In this document: positions 14,136 through 21,816 of the stretch, one piece after another
Position numbering within the stretch: position 1 is the first letter of the stretch
How the letters are laid out: every line of letters begins with the position of its first letter
Source of the DNA: Candidatus Falkowiibacteriota bacterium
Lineage (GTDB): Bacteria; Patescibacteriota; Patescibacteriia; Patescibacteriales; UBA12465
Direction: 5' to 3'
NCBI GenBank assembly: GCA_026396875.1
Contig: JAPLVY010000005.1
Span: 124,595 to 160,309 of the forward strand
Length of the DNA: 35,715 bases
Notes under the pieces: model-generated
Database searches by the model: none
What the model was told of the DNA's origin: nothing
The model's input: only the letters and a program-made list of their open reading frames with translations
Program-made: the position numbers and the translations under genes

Positions 14136-14708
14136 ATGAAAACAATTATCAATCCTTCCGAGGGTTCTATACCCCTCCCTACAATGAAAAACCTGGGTAA
14201 GAGAATTTTGGCCTTCTTGGTGGTCACCCTCGTTTTTCAATTCATTTTATTCCCTATGCCGGCTCTTGCCGACGAAGCTGTCGCTCAAGCAGAGGCCGCT
14301 CAAAGCAACACTATTAATAGTATTGATCTAGCTAATATCAAGGCTGATGCTAGCACTCCGACTCTTGATATCAACCATCTTCCCCAGGAACCAGAATATA
14401 AAGTCATCAGCACTAGCGTTCACAAAATGACCGCTTATAACTCCGAAGTCGGTCAAACCGATAATTCTCCATGTATTACAGCTAACGGCTTCAATGTCTG
14501 TGAACACGGTACCGAAGATACGGTTGCTGCCAACTTTTTAAAGATGGGCACCAAGGTCCGTATTCCAGAATTATTTGGTGATCGTGTGTTTACTGTTCGT
14601 GATCGTATGAACGCTCGTCACGCTACCCGCGTCGACGTTTGGATGAAGGACCGCTCAAGCGCTATGAAGTTTGGTGTGAAGGTTGCTAAAATCGAGGTCT
14701 TAGAGTAA
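14136..14708 (+). CDS. exported 3D-domain protein (double-psi beta-barrel, MltA/RlpA-like)
   Basis: The 3D domain takes its name from three conserved Asp and is related to the barrel of lytic transglycosylases such as MltA and of resuscitation-promoting factors; such proteins act on or near peptidoglycan. Of 190 residues, about 17-45 form a signal peptide (MKNLGKRILAFLVV to PALA). A low-complexity linker follows, then the domain (about 90-190): HKMTAYNSEVGQTDNSPCIT, VAANFLKMGTKVRIPE, FTVRDRMNARHATRVDVWM and FGVKVAKIEVLE. The ATG at 14184 (Met17) gives a more standard signal peptide and is an alternative start. A promoter and a terminator-like leader hairpin precede it. Confidence 0.85.
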   Translation: MKTIINPSEGSIPLPTMKNLGKRILAFLVVTLVFQFILFPMPALADEAVAQAEAAQSNTINSIDLANIKADASTPTLDINHLPQEPEYKVISTSVHKMTAYNSEVGQTDNSPCITANGFNVCEHGTEDTVAANFLKMGTKVRIPELFGDRVFTVRDRMNARHATRVDVWMKDRSSAMKFGVKVAKIEVLE

Positions 14709-14732
14709 AAATATTTTTCAAATATAAGCCAC

Positions 14733-14768
14733 AAAAAATGCCCGTCGCTTCGTCGACTGGCATTTTTT
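14733..14768 (+). terminator. terminator of the 3D-domain gene
   Basis: AAAAATGCC, a loop of about 16 nt rich in GTCG, GGCATTTTT. The T tract overlaps the -35 of the following tRNA-Leu promoter. Confidence 0.8.
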
Positions 14769-14795
14769 GATTTTAAAAAATAAAAGTGATATTAT
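14767..14795 (+). promoter_or_regulatory. promoter of tRNA-Leu / lgt
   Basis: -35 TTGATT (14767-14772), 17-nt spacer, -10 TATTAT (14790-14795). The predicted start is about 14802, 2 nt before the tRNA. Confidence 0.6.
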
Positions 14796-14803
14796 AAAAA
14801 CAC

Positions 14804-14888
14804 GCGGACGTGGCGAAATTGGTAGACGCACTAGCCTTAGGAGCTAGCGGGGCAACTCTTGAGAGTTCGAGTCTCTCCGTCCGCACCA
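14804..14888 (+). tRNA. tRNA-Leu (anticodon TAG)
   Basis: A class II tRNA. The acceptor GCGGACG pairs with CGTCCGC, the anticodon loop is CTTAGGA within CTAGC/GCTAG, there is a long variable arm, and the T arm has GAGTTCGAGTCTC. Discriminator A and an encoded CCA end it at 14888. The lgt start codon follows after 7 nt with no terminator between them. Confidence 0.95.
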
Positions 14889-14895
14889 TCTTGAT

Positions 14896-15711
14896 ATGCT
14901 CAGTTTTTTTCATAATTTTGCCCCCCAAGCAATTCTCCTTTCTTTTGGCTGGCTTAAAATATACTGGTACGGCCTTTTTGTGGTTTCCGGAATTATAGCT
15001 GCTATGGCCACAGCTCGTCACTACTGGAAAAAAGTCGGTCTCGAAGCAAAATTGTTCGATGATTTGTCTTTCTTATTAATAATCTTTGGCCTAATAGGTG
15101 CCAGAGTTTATGAGTGGTTTCTCAGTTATCCTTATTATTCACAATACCCTGGAGAATTGCTGAAAATCTGGCATGGAGGTCTAGCTATTCATGGTGCAAT
15201 TATTGGTGCCTTTCTGGCTTTGTGGTGGTTTTCAAGGAAGCATCGCCTGAGTCTTGCGAAAATCTGCGCTATTATTGTACCTGGGCTAGCCCTTGGACAA
15301 GCAATCGGCCGTTTTGGAAATTACTTTAATCAAGAATTGTTTGGTTGGCCCACAAACCTGCCCTGGGGTATTTTTATCTCTCCAGAAAATAGACCAATTG
15401 AACTGCAGCAGTTTGCCTTCTTCCAGCCAACTTTCCTATACGAAAGCATGTTGTGTCTTCTCCTTTTTTTACTATTGATTCTTCTTAAAAAAAGATTTGC
15501 CCATCAAAATCTGTTAGTAATTGGCTCTTACCTCTGCGGCTATGGACTCATTCGATTTTTCCTTGAATACTTAAGAATAGACCTAACTCCGCAATTTATT
15601 GGCCTGCGTTGGCCACAATTTATCAGCATTATTTTGTTTATTATCGGTAGTACCCTACTTTATCTAAATTTTTTTAATCATCGCCATGAAAAAAGAACAA
15701 CCAAAAACTAG
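14896..15711 (+). CDS. lgt: prolipoprotein diacylglyceryl transferase
   Basis: Lgt moves diacylglyceryl from phosphatidylglycerol to the lipobox Cys of prolipoproteins in the membrane; the solute-binding lipoprotein at 6278 is a likely client. The 271-residue product has the family signs: IYWYGLFVVSGIIA near the start, GLAIHGAIIGAF, the signature GQAIGRFGNYFNQELFGWPT, and PTFLYES with RFFLEYLR near the end. About seven membrane helices are visible. The ATG at 14896 lies 7 nt behind tRNA-Leu, so the mRNA must be released by tRNA 3' processing. The stop overlaps the MFS gene by 26 nt. Confidence 0.95.
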   Translation: MLSFFHNFAPQAILLSFGWLKIYWYGLFVVSGIIAAMATARHYWKKVGLEAKLFDDLSFLLIIFGLIGARVYEWFLSYPYYSQYPGELLKIWHGGLAIHGAIIGAFLALWWFSRKHRLSLAKICAIIVPGLALGQAIGRFGNYFNQELFGWPTNLPWGIFISPENRPIELQQFAFFQPTFLYESMLCLLLFLLLILLKKRFAHQNLLVIGSYLCGYGLIRFFLEYLRIDLTPQFIGLRWPQFISIILFIIGSTLLYLNFFNHRHEKRTTKN

Positions 15712-16876
15712 AGGGAATAAAAAAAAGTTAATTATTCTTTATTTTTTAGGATTTATTATTTCTATTGCCTCAGCAATCCCCGCCTATAGTCAATCCAGTT
15801 TTTTAACCGAGACTGTTGGATTGAGTTTGGTTAGTACTTTTTTTCTCTTGGCAAATATCCTGACTTTTGCCGCTATCCTGCTTTTTCCAAAAATGATTAA
15901 GAAAATCAAGAACTACCGCAGTATGCGTCGGGTAATTTTTGCTTACGGACTAGCTCTTATTGGGCTCACTTTGGCCCCCAAAAACCCCTGGCTGATGTTT
16001 GCGTTTTTTGGGTCGATGAATATCTGTATCGGGTTAATTGCTATTAACATGGATATTTTTGTGGAAAGCTTTGCATCCAGACACGCAATCGGCACCACCC
16101 ACACCACGTACTTTACCGCCATGAATCTTGGTTGGATAATTTCTCCTTTTATTGCCGGCCAATTGATTATGCTTGGTGGATTTAAGCTCACTTATGCCGC
16201 ATCATTAGTCTGTCTCATGATTTTTGCTTTTTTCTTTGTCCTTCAAGCCAAAAATCTTAAAGATAAAAATAGTTATCGGGATCAAGACTTTGTTCAAACT
16301 ATTAAGAGCATTTGGAGAAATAAAAAACTGAGATCAATTTTTTTCTTGGCCTTCATTTTGAGTGTTTTCTACAGTCTGGTGGTGGTTTTTTTACCGGTTT
16401 ACCTAAACGAGGTTATCGGCTTCAGTTGGGAATCCCTGGGAATGCTTTTCTCCCTAATGCTGCTGCCCTTTATTTTTGTGGAAATACCAGCGGGAATTAT
16501 CTCTGATCGTTATTTGGGTGAAAAGGAATTGATGAGTATCGGCTTTATTATTCTTTCCGTTTCCTTATTACTCTGCTCCATAGTAAAAGGCGCTGACTTC
16601 TGGCTTTGGGCGATAGTGTTAATTTTTAGTCGCTTTGGCGCAGCCTTAGTAGAATCAATGAGGGAGGCATACTTTTTCAAAACAGTTAGTGCTCAAGATG
16701 TCGATTTTATTAATTTCTTCCGAGCAACCGCCCCCCTGGGATATGTTTTTGGCGCTCTATTGGGCGGGGTAGTGCTTATTTCTATGCCCCTGAACCAATT
16801 ATTCCTGGCGGGCGCCTTTCTAATGTGCCTGTCTTTTCCGGTTTTATTCTTTATAAAAGACGTTAAACAGGGATAA
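15686..16876 (+). CDS. MFS transporter
   Basis: A major facilitator superfamily permease, 396 residues, with about 12 membrane helices in two halves. A basic N-terminus (KKEQPKTRGNKKK) is followed by FLGFIISIASAIPAYSQSSF. Helix 2-3 loop charges resemble the MFS motif A region (FPKMIKKIKNYRSMRR), and the second half has EIPAGIISDRYLGEKELMS, a clear motif A relative. The substrate is unknown. The start overlaps the end of lgt by 26 nt, implying translational coupling. No terminator is seen directly after it; a tRNA-Gly promoter follows. Confidence 0.85.
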   Translation: MKKEQPKTRGNKKKLIILYFLGFIISIASAIPAYSQSSFLTETVGLSLVSTFFLLANILTFAAILLFPKMIKKIKNYRSMRRVIFAYGLALIGLTLAPKNPWLMFAFFGSMNICIGLIAINMDIFVESFASRHAIGTTHTTYFTAMNLGWIISPFIAGQLIMLGGFKLTYAASLVCLMIFAFFFVLQAKNLKDKNSYRDQDFVQTIKSIWRNKKLRSIFFLAFILSVFYSLVVVFLPVYLNEVIGFSWESLGMLFSLMLLPFIFVEIPAGIISDRYLGEKELMSIGFIILSVSLLLCSIVKGADFWLWAIVLIFSRFGAALVESMREAYFFKTVSAQDVDFINFFRATAPLGYVFGALLGGVVLISMPLNQLFLAGAFLMCLSFPVLFFIKDVKQG

Positions 16877-16877
16877 A

Positions 16878-16906
16878 TTGACTAAAATAATGTTTTTGGC
16901 TAAAAT
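16878..16906 (+). promoter_or_regulatory. tRNA-Gly promoter
   Basis: -35 TTGACT (16878-16883), 17-nt spacer, -10 TAAAAT (16901-16906). The predicted start is about 16913. Confidence 0.6.
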
Positions 16907-16918
16907 AAATGAGCCCAT

Positions 16919-16993
16919 GCGCGTATTGTATAGTGGTTATTACATCAGCCTTCCAAGCTGAGGAGAGGGGTTCGATTCCCCTTACCCGCTCCA
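16919..16993 (+). tRNA. tRNA-Gly (anticodon TCC), acceptor-stem mismatch
   Basis: The anticodon loop is CTTCCAA within TCAGC/GCTGA, giving TCC for Gly. The T arm is GGGGTTCGATTCCCC, the discriminator is T, and CCA is encoded. The acceptor GCGCGTA / TACCCGC has a C-C mismatch at the fourth pair, where G would be expected. All other stems are intact. Confidence 0.9.
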
Positions 16994-16996
16994 AAT

Positions 16997-17031
16997 AAAA
17001 AAAGAACGGACCAAATTCCGCTCTTTTTTGT
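16997..17031 (+). terminator. tRNA-Gly terminator
   Basis: AAAAAGA-A-CGGA, loop, TCCG-C-TCTTTTTT: an imperfect stem with one mismatch and a T tract. Confidence 0.7.
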
Positions 17032-17090
17032 TTTATTTATAGGGATATTTTGATATAATATCAGTACTTGCCCCCAATAATGCCACTGGT

Positions 17091-17408
17091 ATGCCTACAA
17101 AAAAACTAGCAATAATCGCCCTCATGAATGCGCTCATTTCCGTAATATATATTTACGCGGTGGCGTATCTAATGTCTAATGGGCAAAAACTATTTGGCAA
17201 AACCAATCCTGTTCTCGGTGGAACAGCCATTCTTCTATTATTCGTTATTTCCGCAGCGGTAATGGGTGCTACTATTTTCGGAAGACCAATACTACTCTAT
17301 CTTGATGGTGCAAAAAAAGAAGCCTTGAGATTATTTTATTTAACAATTTTGTGTCTAATAACAGTAGCTACTATTATTTTTTTAAGCATGCTATCTCTAG
17401 GTTTATGA
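17091..17408 (+). CDS. small three-helix membrane protein coupled to a glycosyltransferase
   Basis: Not recognised. A 105-residue protein with three membrane helices: about 5-27 (after MPTKK), 42-63 (LGGTAILLLFVISAAVMGAT) and 80-103 (LRLFYLTILCLITVATIIFL). The loop between helices 2 and 3 contains FGRPILLYLDGAKKEA. Its TGA stop overlaps the ATG of the next gene (ATGA, 17405-17408), so it is translationally coupled to the glycosyltransferase and may be its membrane partner. A TATAAT at about 17054 may be its -10. Confidence 0.72.
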   Translation: MPTKKLAIIALMNALISVIYIYAVAYLMSNGQKLFGKTNPVLGGTAILLLFVISAAVMGATIFGRPILLYLDGAKKEALRLFYLTILCLITVATIIFLSMLSLGL

Positions 17409-18481
17409 AATACTTTTTCTTCGTTCAAGGAGAGGGTCGTGGCCACCTTTCTCAAGCAATCACACTAAAAGACAAGCTGGAATCTCGCGGTCACCAGGTC
17501 ACCGCTGTTTTTGTCGGTATCAACCCCACCAGAAAAATACCAGAATTTTTTAGTACACGCCTTGGACTGACTCCAGAAATAATTAGTGGCCCCGTATGGG
17601 CCTCTGGCAAAAATAACAAAAGGGTCAGTGCTTCTCGTACCATCATTAAAACCATTCTTAGCCTACCAAAATGGAGAAGCTCTCTTAAAAAAATATTACG
17701 AAAAATAAAAGAGGAAAACCCGGATGCTTTAATAAATTTCTACGAGCCCCTATCTTCCTGGCAACACGTCTTTGTTAACCGAAAGAAGCCTTTTTTTATT
17801 ATTGGTCATCAGTTTATGAGCGGTCATCCAATCTTTGATTTTCCAAAAAAACACTATTTTGGCAAATATTCTTTCCTTTTTTATAATTTTTTACTGACCA
17901 GGGGAAAAGTGAAAAAAATTGCTCTTTCATTTACCGAAGAGCCAGACCTACAAAAAAATAATCTATTTGTTTGTCCGCCATTAATTAAAAAAGAAATCCT
18001 TGAAGCCAAGCCGCAACGAGATGATTATTCGCTCACCTACTTTCTTAATCATGGCTATAGCGAAGAGATTATTAGTTGGTGTCAGAAAAATCCTAATTCA
18101 TTAGTCGAAGCTTTCTGTGACCACGATTACTCACAAGAAACTGTTCCAAGAAACCTGCACTTCCACTTAATAAATGACCAGGCGTTTGCCCGCGCTCTTA
18201 GTAATTGTGCGAGTTATGCGAGTACGGCCGGCTTTGAGTCTATCTGCGAGGCCGCCTATCTGGATAAAGACATTTTAATGGTACCGACTCAAAATCATTA
18301 TGAACAACTAACTAATGCAATTGATGCCAAAAGAGCTGGCATAGCCAATAGCGCCGATCATTTTGACTTTAATTTAATCACGGAAGAACAAAAAACCCAG
18401 TTTCAAAAAAATCGAGAGATTTTTAAAAACTGGGTTAATCGAGAAAACAATAAAATTTTTGAAATACTGGAGAATCTTTAA
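17405..18481 (+). CDS. GT28/MJ1255-like glycosyltransferase
   Basis: Resembles the GT-B fold glycosyltransferases of the MJ1255 type, related to MurG-like enzymes that use nucleotide sugars. From ATG 17405 there are 358 residues. The N-terminal domain opens with the acceptor-side motif YFFFVQGEGRGHLSQAITL, and IIGHQFMSGHP lies mid-protein. The C-terminal nucleotide-sugar site has ASYASTAGFESICEAAYLDK (about 269-288) followed by DILMVPTQNHYEQLTNA. It overlaps the preceding membrane gene by 4 nt. A plus-strand terminator lies within the end of the convergent gene. The acceptor is unknown; a lipid or surface glycan is likely. Confidence 0.8.
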   Translation: MKYFFFVQGEGRGHLSQAITLKDKLESRGHQVTAVFVGINPTRKIPEFFSTRLGLTPEIISGPVWASGKNNKRVSASRTIIKTILSLPKWRSSLKKILRKIKEENPDALINFYEPLSSWQHVFVNRKKPFFIIGHQFMSGHPIFDFPKKHYFGKYSFLFYNFLLTRGKVKKIALSFTEEPDLQKNNLFVCPPLIKKEILEAKPQRDDYSLTYFLNHGYSEEIISWCQKNPNSLVEAFCDHDYSQETVPRNLHFHLINDQAFARALSNCASYASTAGFESICEAAYLDKDILMVPTQNHYEQLTNAIDAKRAGIANSADHFDFNLITEEQKTQFQKNREIFKNWVNRENNKIFEILENL

Positions 18482-18486
18482 TTTAT

Positions 18487-19494
18487 CTAATCAAACAATT
18501 TTGCGGCAATCTGCCAATACTCCGGATTGCCGTATTTTTTTTGCCAATACCACCACTCCACCCCCCAGAGATAAGTTTTGCTAAAATCTAAATTAATTGC
18601 TCCCTGGAGATTAGCCTTAAACTGATCAACGCTCATAGATTTATCTATTTCTTTCTGCGTTAAATACATCATACTGCCTTCGGGAACCCAAGGCTCAGCT
18701 TGCAGTTCAATTACCATTAATTTGGCTTTCGGAACTCCGAGAATTTTGGCCTTCAAATTATAAAAAACTTCAGCTGGCACTGGGTAACGAAGAAAACCGA
18801 ACCAAGAGTTATAGACTACTCGATACATGGTGGTGCCAAAATAATCACCAATCGACGCCTCCTCTCTCCACCAACCAAGTTCCCCTGAGCCAGTAACGAT
18901 AATTTTCCTATTATCGAGGTTCCTGACCCTTTCCACTTCCATCCTGAAAAAATTCTCATCAAATACTGGGCAAACTCCAAAACTGCCAAGAAATGGTTCG
19001 TTTTCTACTTGCCAATATACAACACTAGGATTTTTTTTATAGTGTTCCGTTACTGCGGTTACCATTTTGAGGGTGGCTACTTGCTGAGCAACTGCACTTT
19101 TGGTGTTCAGCCAGGCCGGGCTATGGCATTCTGGCCAGCGCGGCACTCTCCGCCCCATACTGATAATAAATTTAGCGCCTTCTTTTTGTCCCTCGGAAAC
19201 TAAATAGTCGTAGTCGGTAAAATCATATGCCCCCTCTGTTTTTTCTAAATCATCCCAATAAATAGGAATTCTGATTTGCTTCACTTGTAACTCTTTAAGA
19301 GAGGCCGCATAAACCTCTTTCCAATCTAAACCTAATTCGCCACAAAATTTCTTGGAGAAGGTTACTCCAAAAAAATCATTTTTATGCTTAAGGTCTATCT
19401 TGCTAGGAAAATTACGAGCAACTTTCAAGTTATAGATGAGAATAAAAACCGTGACGGAAACAATAAAAACAATTATTTTTGTGGTCTTTTTCAT
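18487..19494 (-). CDS. membrane-anchored glycoside hydrolase-like protein (clan GH-A)
   Basis: A 335-residue protein with an N-terminal membrane anchor (about 7-22) and an extracellular TIM-barrel-like domain. The retaining GH-A pattern is visible: RIPIYWDDLEKTEGAYDF (strand 2-3 region), VVYWQVENEPF with Glu166 as probable acid/base, and LMVIELQAEPW with Glu263 as probable nucleophile. The order and spacing fit GH5/GH39/GH42-like enzymes, but the family cannot be fixed by eye. It is the last gene of a minus-strand operon with a glycosyltransferase and a DMT transporter, 2 nt from its neighbour. Trimming or rearranging surface glycan is a plausible role. Confidence 0.75.
   Translation of the reverse strand: MKKTTKIIVFIVSVTVFILIYNLKVARNFPSKIDLKHKNDFFGVTFSKKFCGELGLDWKEVYAASLKELQVKQIRIPIYWDDLEKTEGAYDFTDYDYLVSEGQKEGAKFIISMGRRVPRWPECHSPAWLNTKSAVAQQVATLKMVTAVTEHYKKNPSVVYWQVENEPFLGSFGVCPVFDENFFRMEVERVRNLDNRKIIVTGSGELGWWREEASIGDYFGTTMYRVVYNSWFGFLRYPVPAEVFYNLKAKILGVPKAKLMVIELQAEPWVPEGSMMYLTQKEIDKSMSVDQFKANLQGAINLDFSKTYLWGVEWWYWQKKYGNPEYWQIAAKLFD
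18504..18542 (+). terminator. plus-strand terminator inside convergent coding sequence
   Basis: CGGCAATC, loop of about 13 nt, GATTGCCG, then TATTTTTTTT. It would end the 17405 glycosyltransferase transcript while its sequence encodes the last residues of the minus-strand glycosidase-like protein. Confidence 0.65.
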
Positions 19495-19496
19495 AA

Positions 19497-20444
19497 TTAA
19501 ATAATAAAATAAAATCCCAAGCTAATTAAAATAATTGCCAGAATTTTCTGAGCTAAGATACGAAAAGAAAAATTTTCTCTCATACTTCTTGGTAAGATTG
19601 GGGCAAACAACAATCCCAAAAGCAAAAGAGCACCATATTGAATTCCCTGAAGAGCATTAACTATTGCCACTGAACCAAGAAATATTGCATAGTTTTGTAA
19701 AACAAAACTCAACGACCCAAGGCCTTGGTTTAAAACAAAAATTATACTAGTCTTTTTGTTTTGATGTTTAGTCTTCTTTCTGTTTCTTTTAAAAATCGAC
19801 AGAATGTCTTTTCTAAACTTGGGAATTAAAAGAAGTGCGAGCACTAAAAACAGCGAACCGATCCTGACCCAGATAAATGCACTCCAGAATGATTGCAAAC
19901 TATAAATATATTTGGTAAGAGTGAAAAATACGGCATAAAAAAAGGCAGCCAAGAAAATATATCTAAAATTATTCGCAACGTCATCATTGGTTCTAAATTT
20001 GGCTAATATTTTTTCCCAAAAATGTCTTTCACTTGGCAAAAATGCTACCAAAAATATACCCGCCAACAGAAAAACACCACCAACTATTTGAACTAGTGAA
20101 AAGCTTTCTCCTAAAAAGGCAAAAGAAAATAAAAAAGTAAAAACCGGGATAGAGCCGCCAATTAAAATAATAGATTTGGAGGCCGTGCCGGAACGAAGTG
20201 ATTCGTAAAGAAAATATTGTGCGACTACAAATAAAATGCCCGCCAAGATATTTAATAAAAAAACATTTATTCCGGGCCAAACCAATAACCACGGTGCAAG
20301 TAGAATAATTAATGACCCCAGAGTACAAACCAAAAAAATATACAAACGACTACTTTTCACCACGTTATCCACCATAAACTTATCCGTCAAATTAACGATG
20401 GCTAGCAATAGATAGGAGATAGCAGCAATAAATATCCAATTCAT
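19497..20444 (-). CDS. EamA/DMT-family transporter
   Basis: A drug/metabolite-transporter superfamily protein of 315 residues with about 10 membrane helices in two repeated EamA halves. In the first half, MNWIFIAAISYLLLAIVNLT opens the protein and FTFLFSFAFLGESFSLVQI with VGGVFLLAGIFLVA is the classic EamA half-end. The second half is less typical. A basic cytoplasmic loop (FKRNRKKTKHQNKK) divides it. DMT members include flippases for sugar lipids (ArnE/F type). Its position between a glycosyltransferase and a glycosidase in one operon favours a lipid-linked sugar or other glycan precursor as cargo, which is an inference. Confidence 0.8.
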   Translation of the reverse strand: MNWIFIAAISYLLLAIVNLTDKFMVDNVVKSSRLYIFLVCTLGSLIILLAPWLLVWPGINVFLLNILAGILFVVAQYFLYESLRSGTASKSIILIGGSIPVFTFLFSFAFLGESFSLVQIVGGVFLLAGIFLVAFLPSERHFWEKILAKFRTNDDVANNFRYIFLAAFFYAVFFTLTKYIYSLQSFWSAFIWVRIGSLFLVLALLLIPKFRKDILSIFKRNRKKTKHQNKKTSIIFVLNQGLGSLSFVLQNYAIFLGSVAIVNALQGIQYGALLLLGLLFAPILPRSMRENFSFRILAQKILAIILISLGFYFII

Positions 20445-20450
20445 ATAAAA

Positions 20451-21719
20451 TTATTTCGAAAACATTTTTTCAATATTATAAACCCCCATTAGCTCCGCAT
20501 TCAAAAAAGCATCCATCGCCGCTCTGGCTAAGCGACCAGAATCAAGAAGCGCGGTAAGCCATTGGGCGACATATTCTGGCTCCAAGCTATCGACACCACC
20601 TCCGACTGAAATTAACCACTCGCGATTAAAGTCCTCTTGTGAACCGACCGGGGAAGAAATGATAATCGGCAAGCCTAGAGCGCAATAGAACGAAAGTTCT
20701 GACGGCTTAGTCCATAAAATATCTGTGGAACGCAAACACTCATTAAACTTTTTGAAATAACTAATTTTGTCGGGAGCAAAAATAACTCTCACTTGATTAG
20801 TTAAATTTGCCCTGGAAATTTCCTCAAGAAAATAATCCCTAATCTCGGGACGATTACCGGCAACCAGATTAATAATCATTTCCCCACTTTTCAGTTTTTC
20901 CAGAAACTGATTAATAATTATTGCCCCAATTTCTTTCTGTGCACCAGCGCCGCCAACTGCAAAGGTAATTGTTAGCGGGTGTTTCGGGCTTGGAGTTGCA
21001 AGTGATAGTTCTCCAGAAATTAATGATTGATACTCTTCTTGATATTGTTTTTCTGGATCAAGATTATTTAGTCTAGCCGAAAGATCAGCCTTAACAATTT
21101 CTTTCTCCTGACCAATATTCTCTTTTGGCAAAGGAAATCCGGTAATAATAAGATTCTCCTCTTTGAGTCCATACATCAAAAATCTTTGCTTAACTTTTTC
21201 GCTAGGCACCAAGTATTTAATGCGACTATTCTTTGGTTCCAGCGGTGCCCAAGCTCTTGAGGCATCAGTATCACAGATCACACAAAAAATATCACCCTGA
21301 TAATTGTGGTATTCAGCTGCTTGAGCGGCAACAAAAAACGTGGTGACAAAAGGCAACTTTTCTTTATTTAATTTTTTCACCAAATCCTTACCCAAGCCCT
21401 TCTTGATAAAACGATAAAAGTACCTCTGCTGAATGGTGGGCTCGGACAAATCTCTAAATGGATAGAGAGGGTCAATTTTCTGAAAGTAGTCCATGATTGA
21501 AAAAACAAAACGACCAATGATTGGCACTTTCTTGAAACGCGACACCTCTTCGTATGACTTTAGACTATCTTCCCAATATTTTTTTTCCCAAGTCGGAATA
21601 CCATCGTAATTATTTAGTGTTAAAATCTCTCCACCAGACAAATCAAGCAATGGATAGGCAGCACGTTGATGGCCGTAACCCATGTCAGCAGCGATTAGAT
21701 TAATTTTTTTATTCTTCAT
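20451..21719 (-). CDS. GT28-like glycosyltransferase (MGDG synthase/MurG-like fold)
   Basis: A 422-residue protein whose N-terminus (INLIAADMGYGHQRAAYPL) matches the Gly/His loop of GT28 enzymes such as monogalactosyldiacylglycerol synthases. The C-terminal half has TFAVGGAGAQKEIGA at the interdomain start, a WTKPSELSFYCALGLPIIIS nucleotide-sugar site, and PVGSQEDFNREWL. A long insert between the domains (VICDTDASRAWAPLEPKNS) is unusual. It is first in the minus-strand operon with a DMT transporter (6 nt spacing) and a glycosidase-like protein. A TATAAT lies at 21741-21746, with a leader of about 15 nt. Acceptor unknown; a membrane lipid is likely. Confidence 0.75.
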   Translation of the reverse strand: MKNKKINLIAADMGYGHQRAAYPLLDLSGGEILTLNNYDGIPTWEKKYWEDSLKSYEEVSRFKKVPIIGRFVFSIMDYFQKIDPLYPFRDLSEPTIQQRYFYRFIKKGLGKDLVKKLNKEKLPFVTTFFVAAQAAEYHNYQGDIFCVICDTDASRAWAPLEPKNSRIKYLVPSEKVKQRFLMYGLKEENLIITGFPLPKENIGQEKEIVKADLSARLNNLDPEKQYQEEYQSLISGELSLATPSPKHPLTITFAVGGAGAQKEIGAIIINQFLEKLKSGEMIINLVAGNRPEIRDYFLEEISRANLTNQVRVIFAPDKISYFKKFNECLRSTDILWTKPSELSFYCALGLPIIISSPVGSQEDFNREWLISVGGGVDSLEPEYVAQWLTALLDSGRLARAAMDAFLNAELMGVYNIEKMFSK

Positions 21720-21764
21720 AAAGATGTTTTTTATATTTCTATTATACTATCTTTCTCTCTTATA

Positions 21765-21798
21765 CAAAAGGCGCCAACTGAGACGCCTTTTATAAAAA
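21765..21798 (-). terminator. trxB terminator
   Basis: On the minus strand: AAAAGGCG, 10-nt loop, CGCCTTTT then TGTATA. It separates trxB from the glycosyltransferase operon, whose -10 is at 21741-21746. Confidence 0.75.
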
Positions 21799-21816
21799 AA
21801 TATTTTTTGTAATAAC

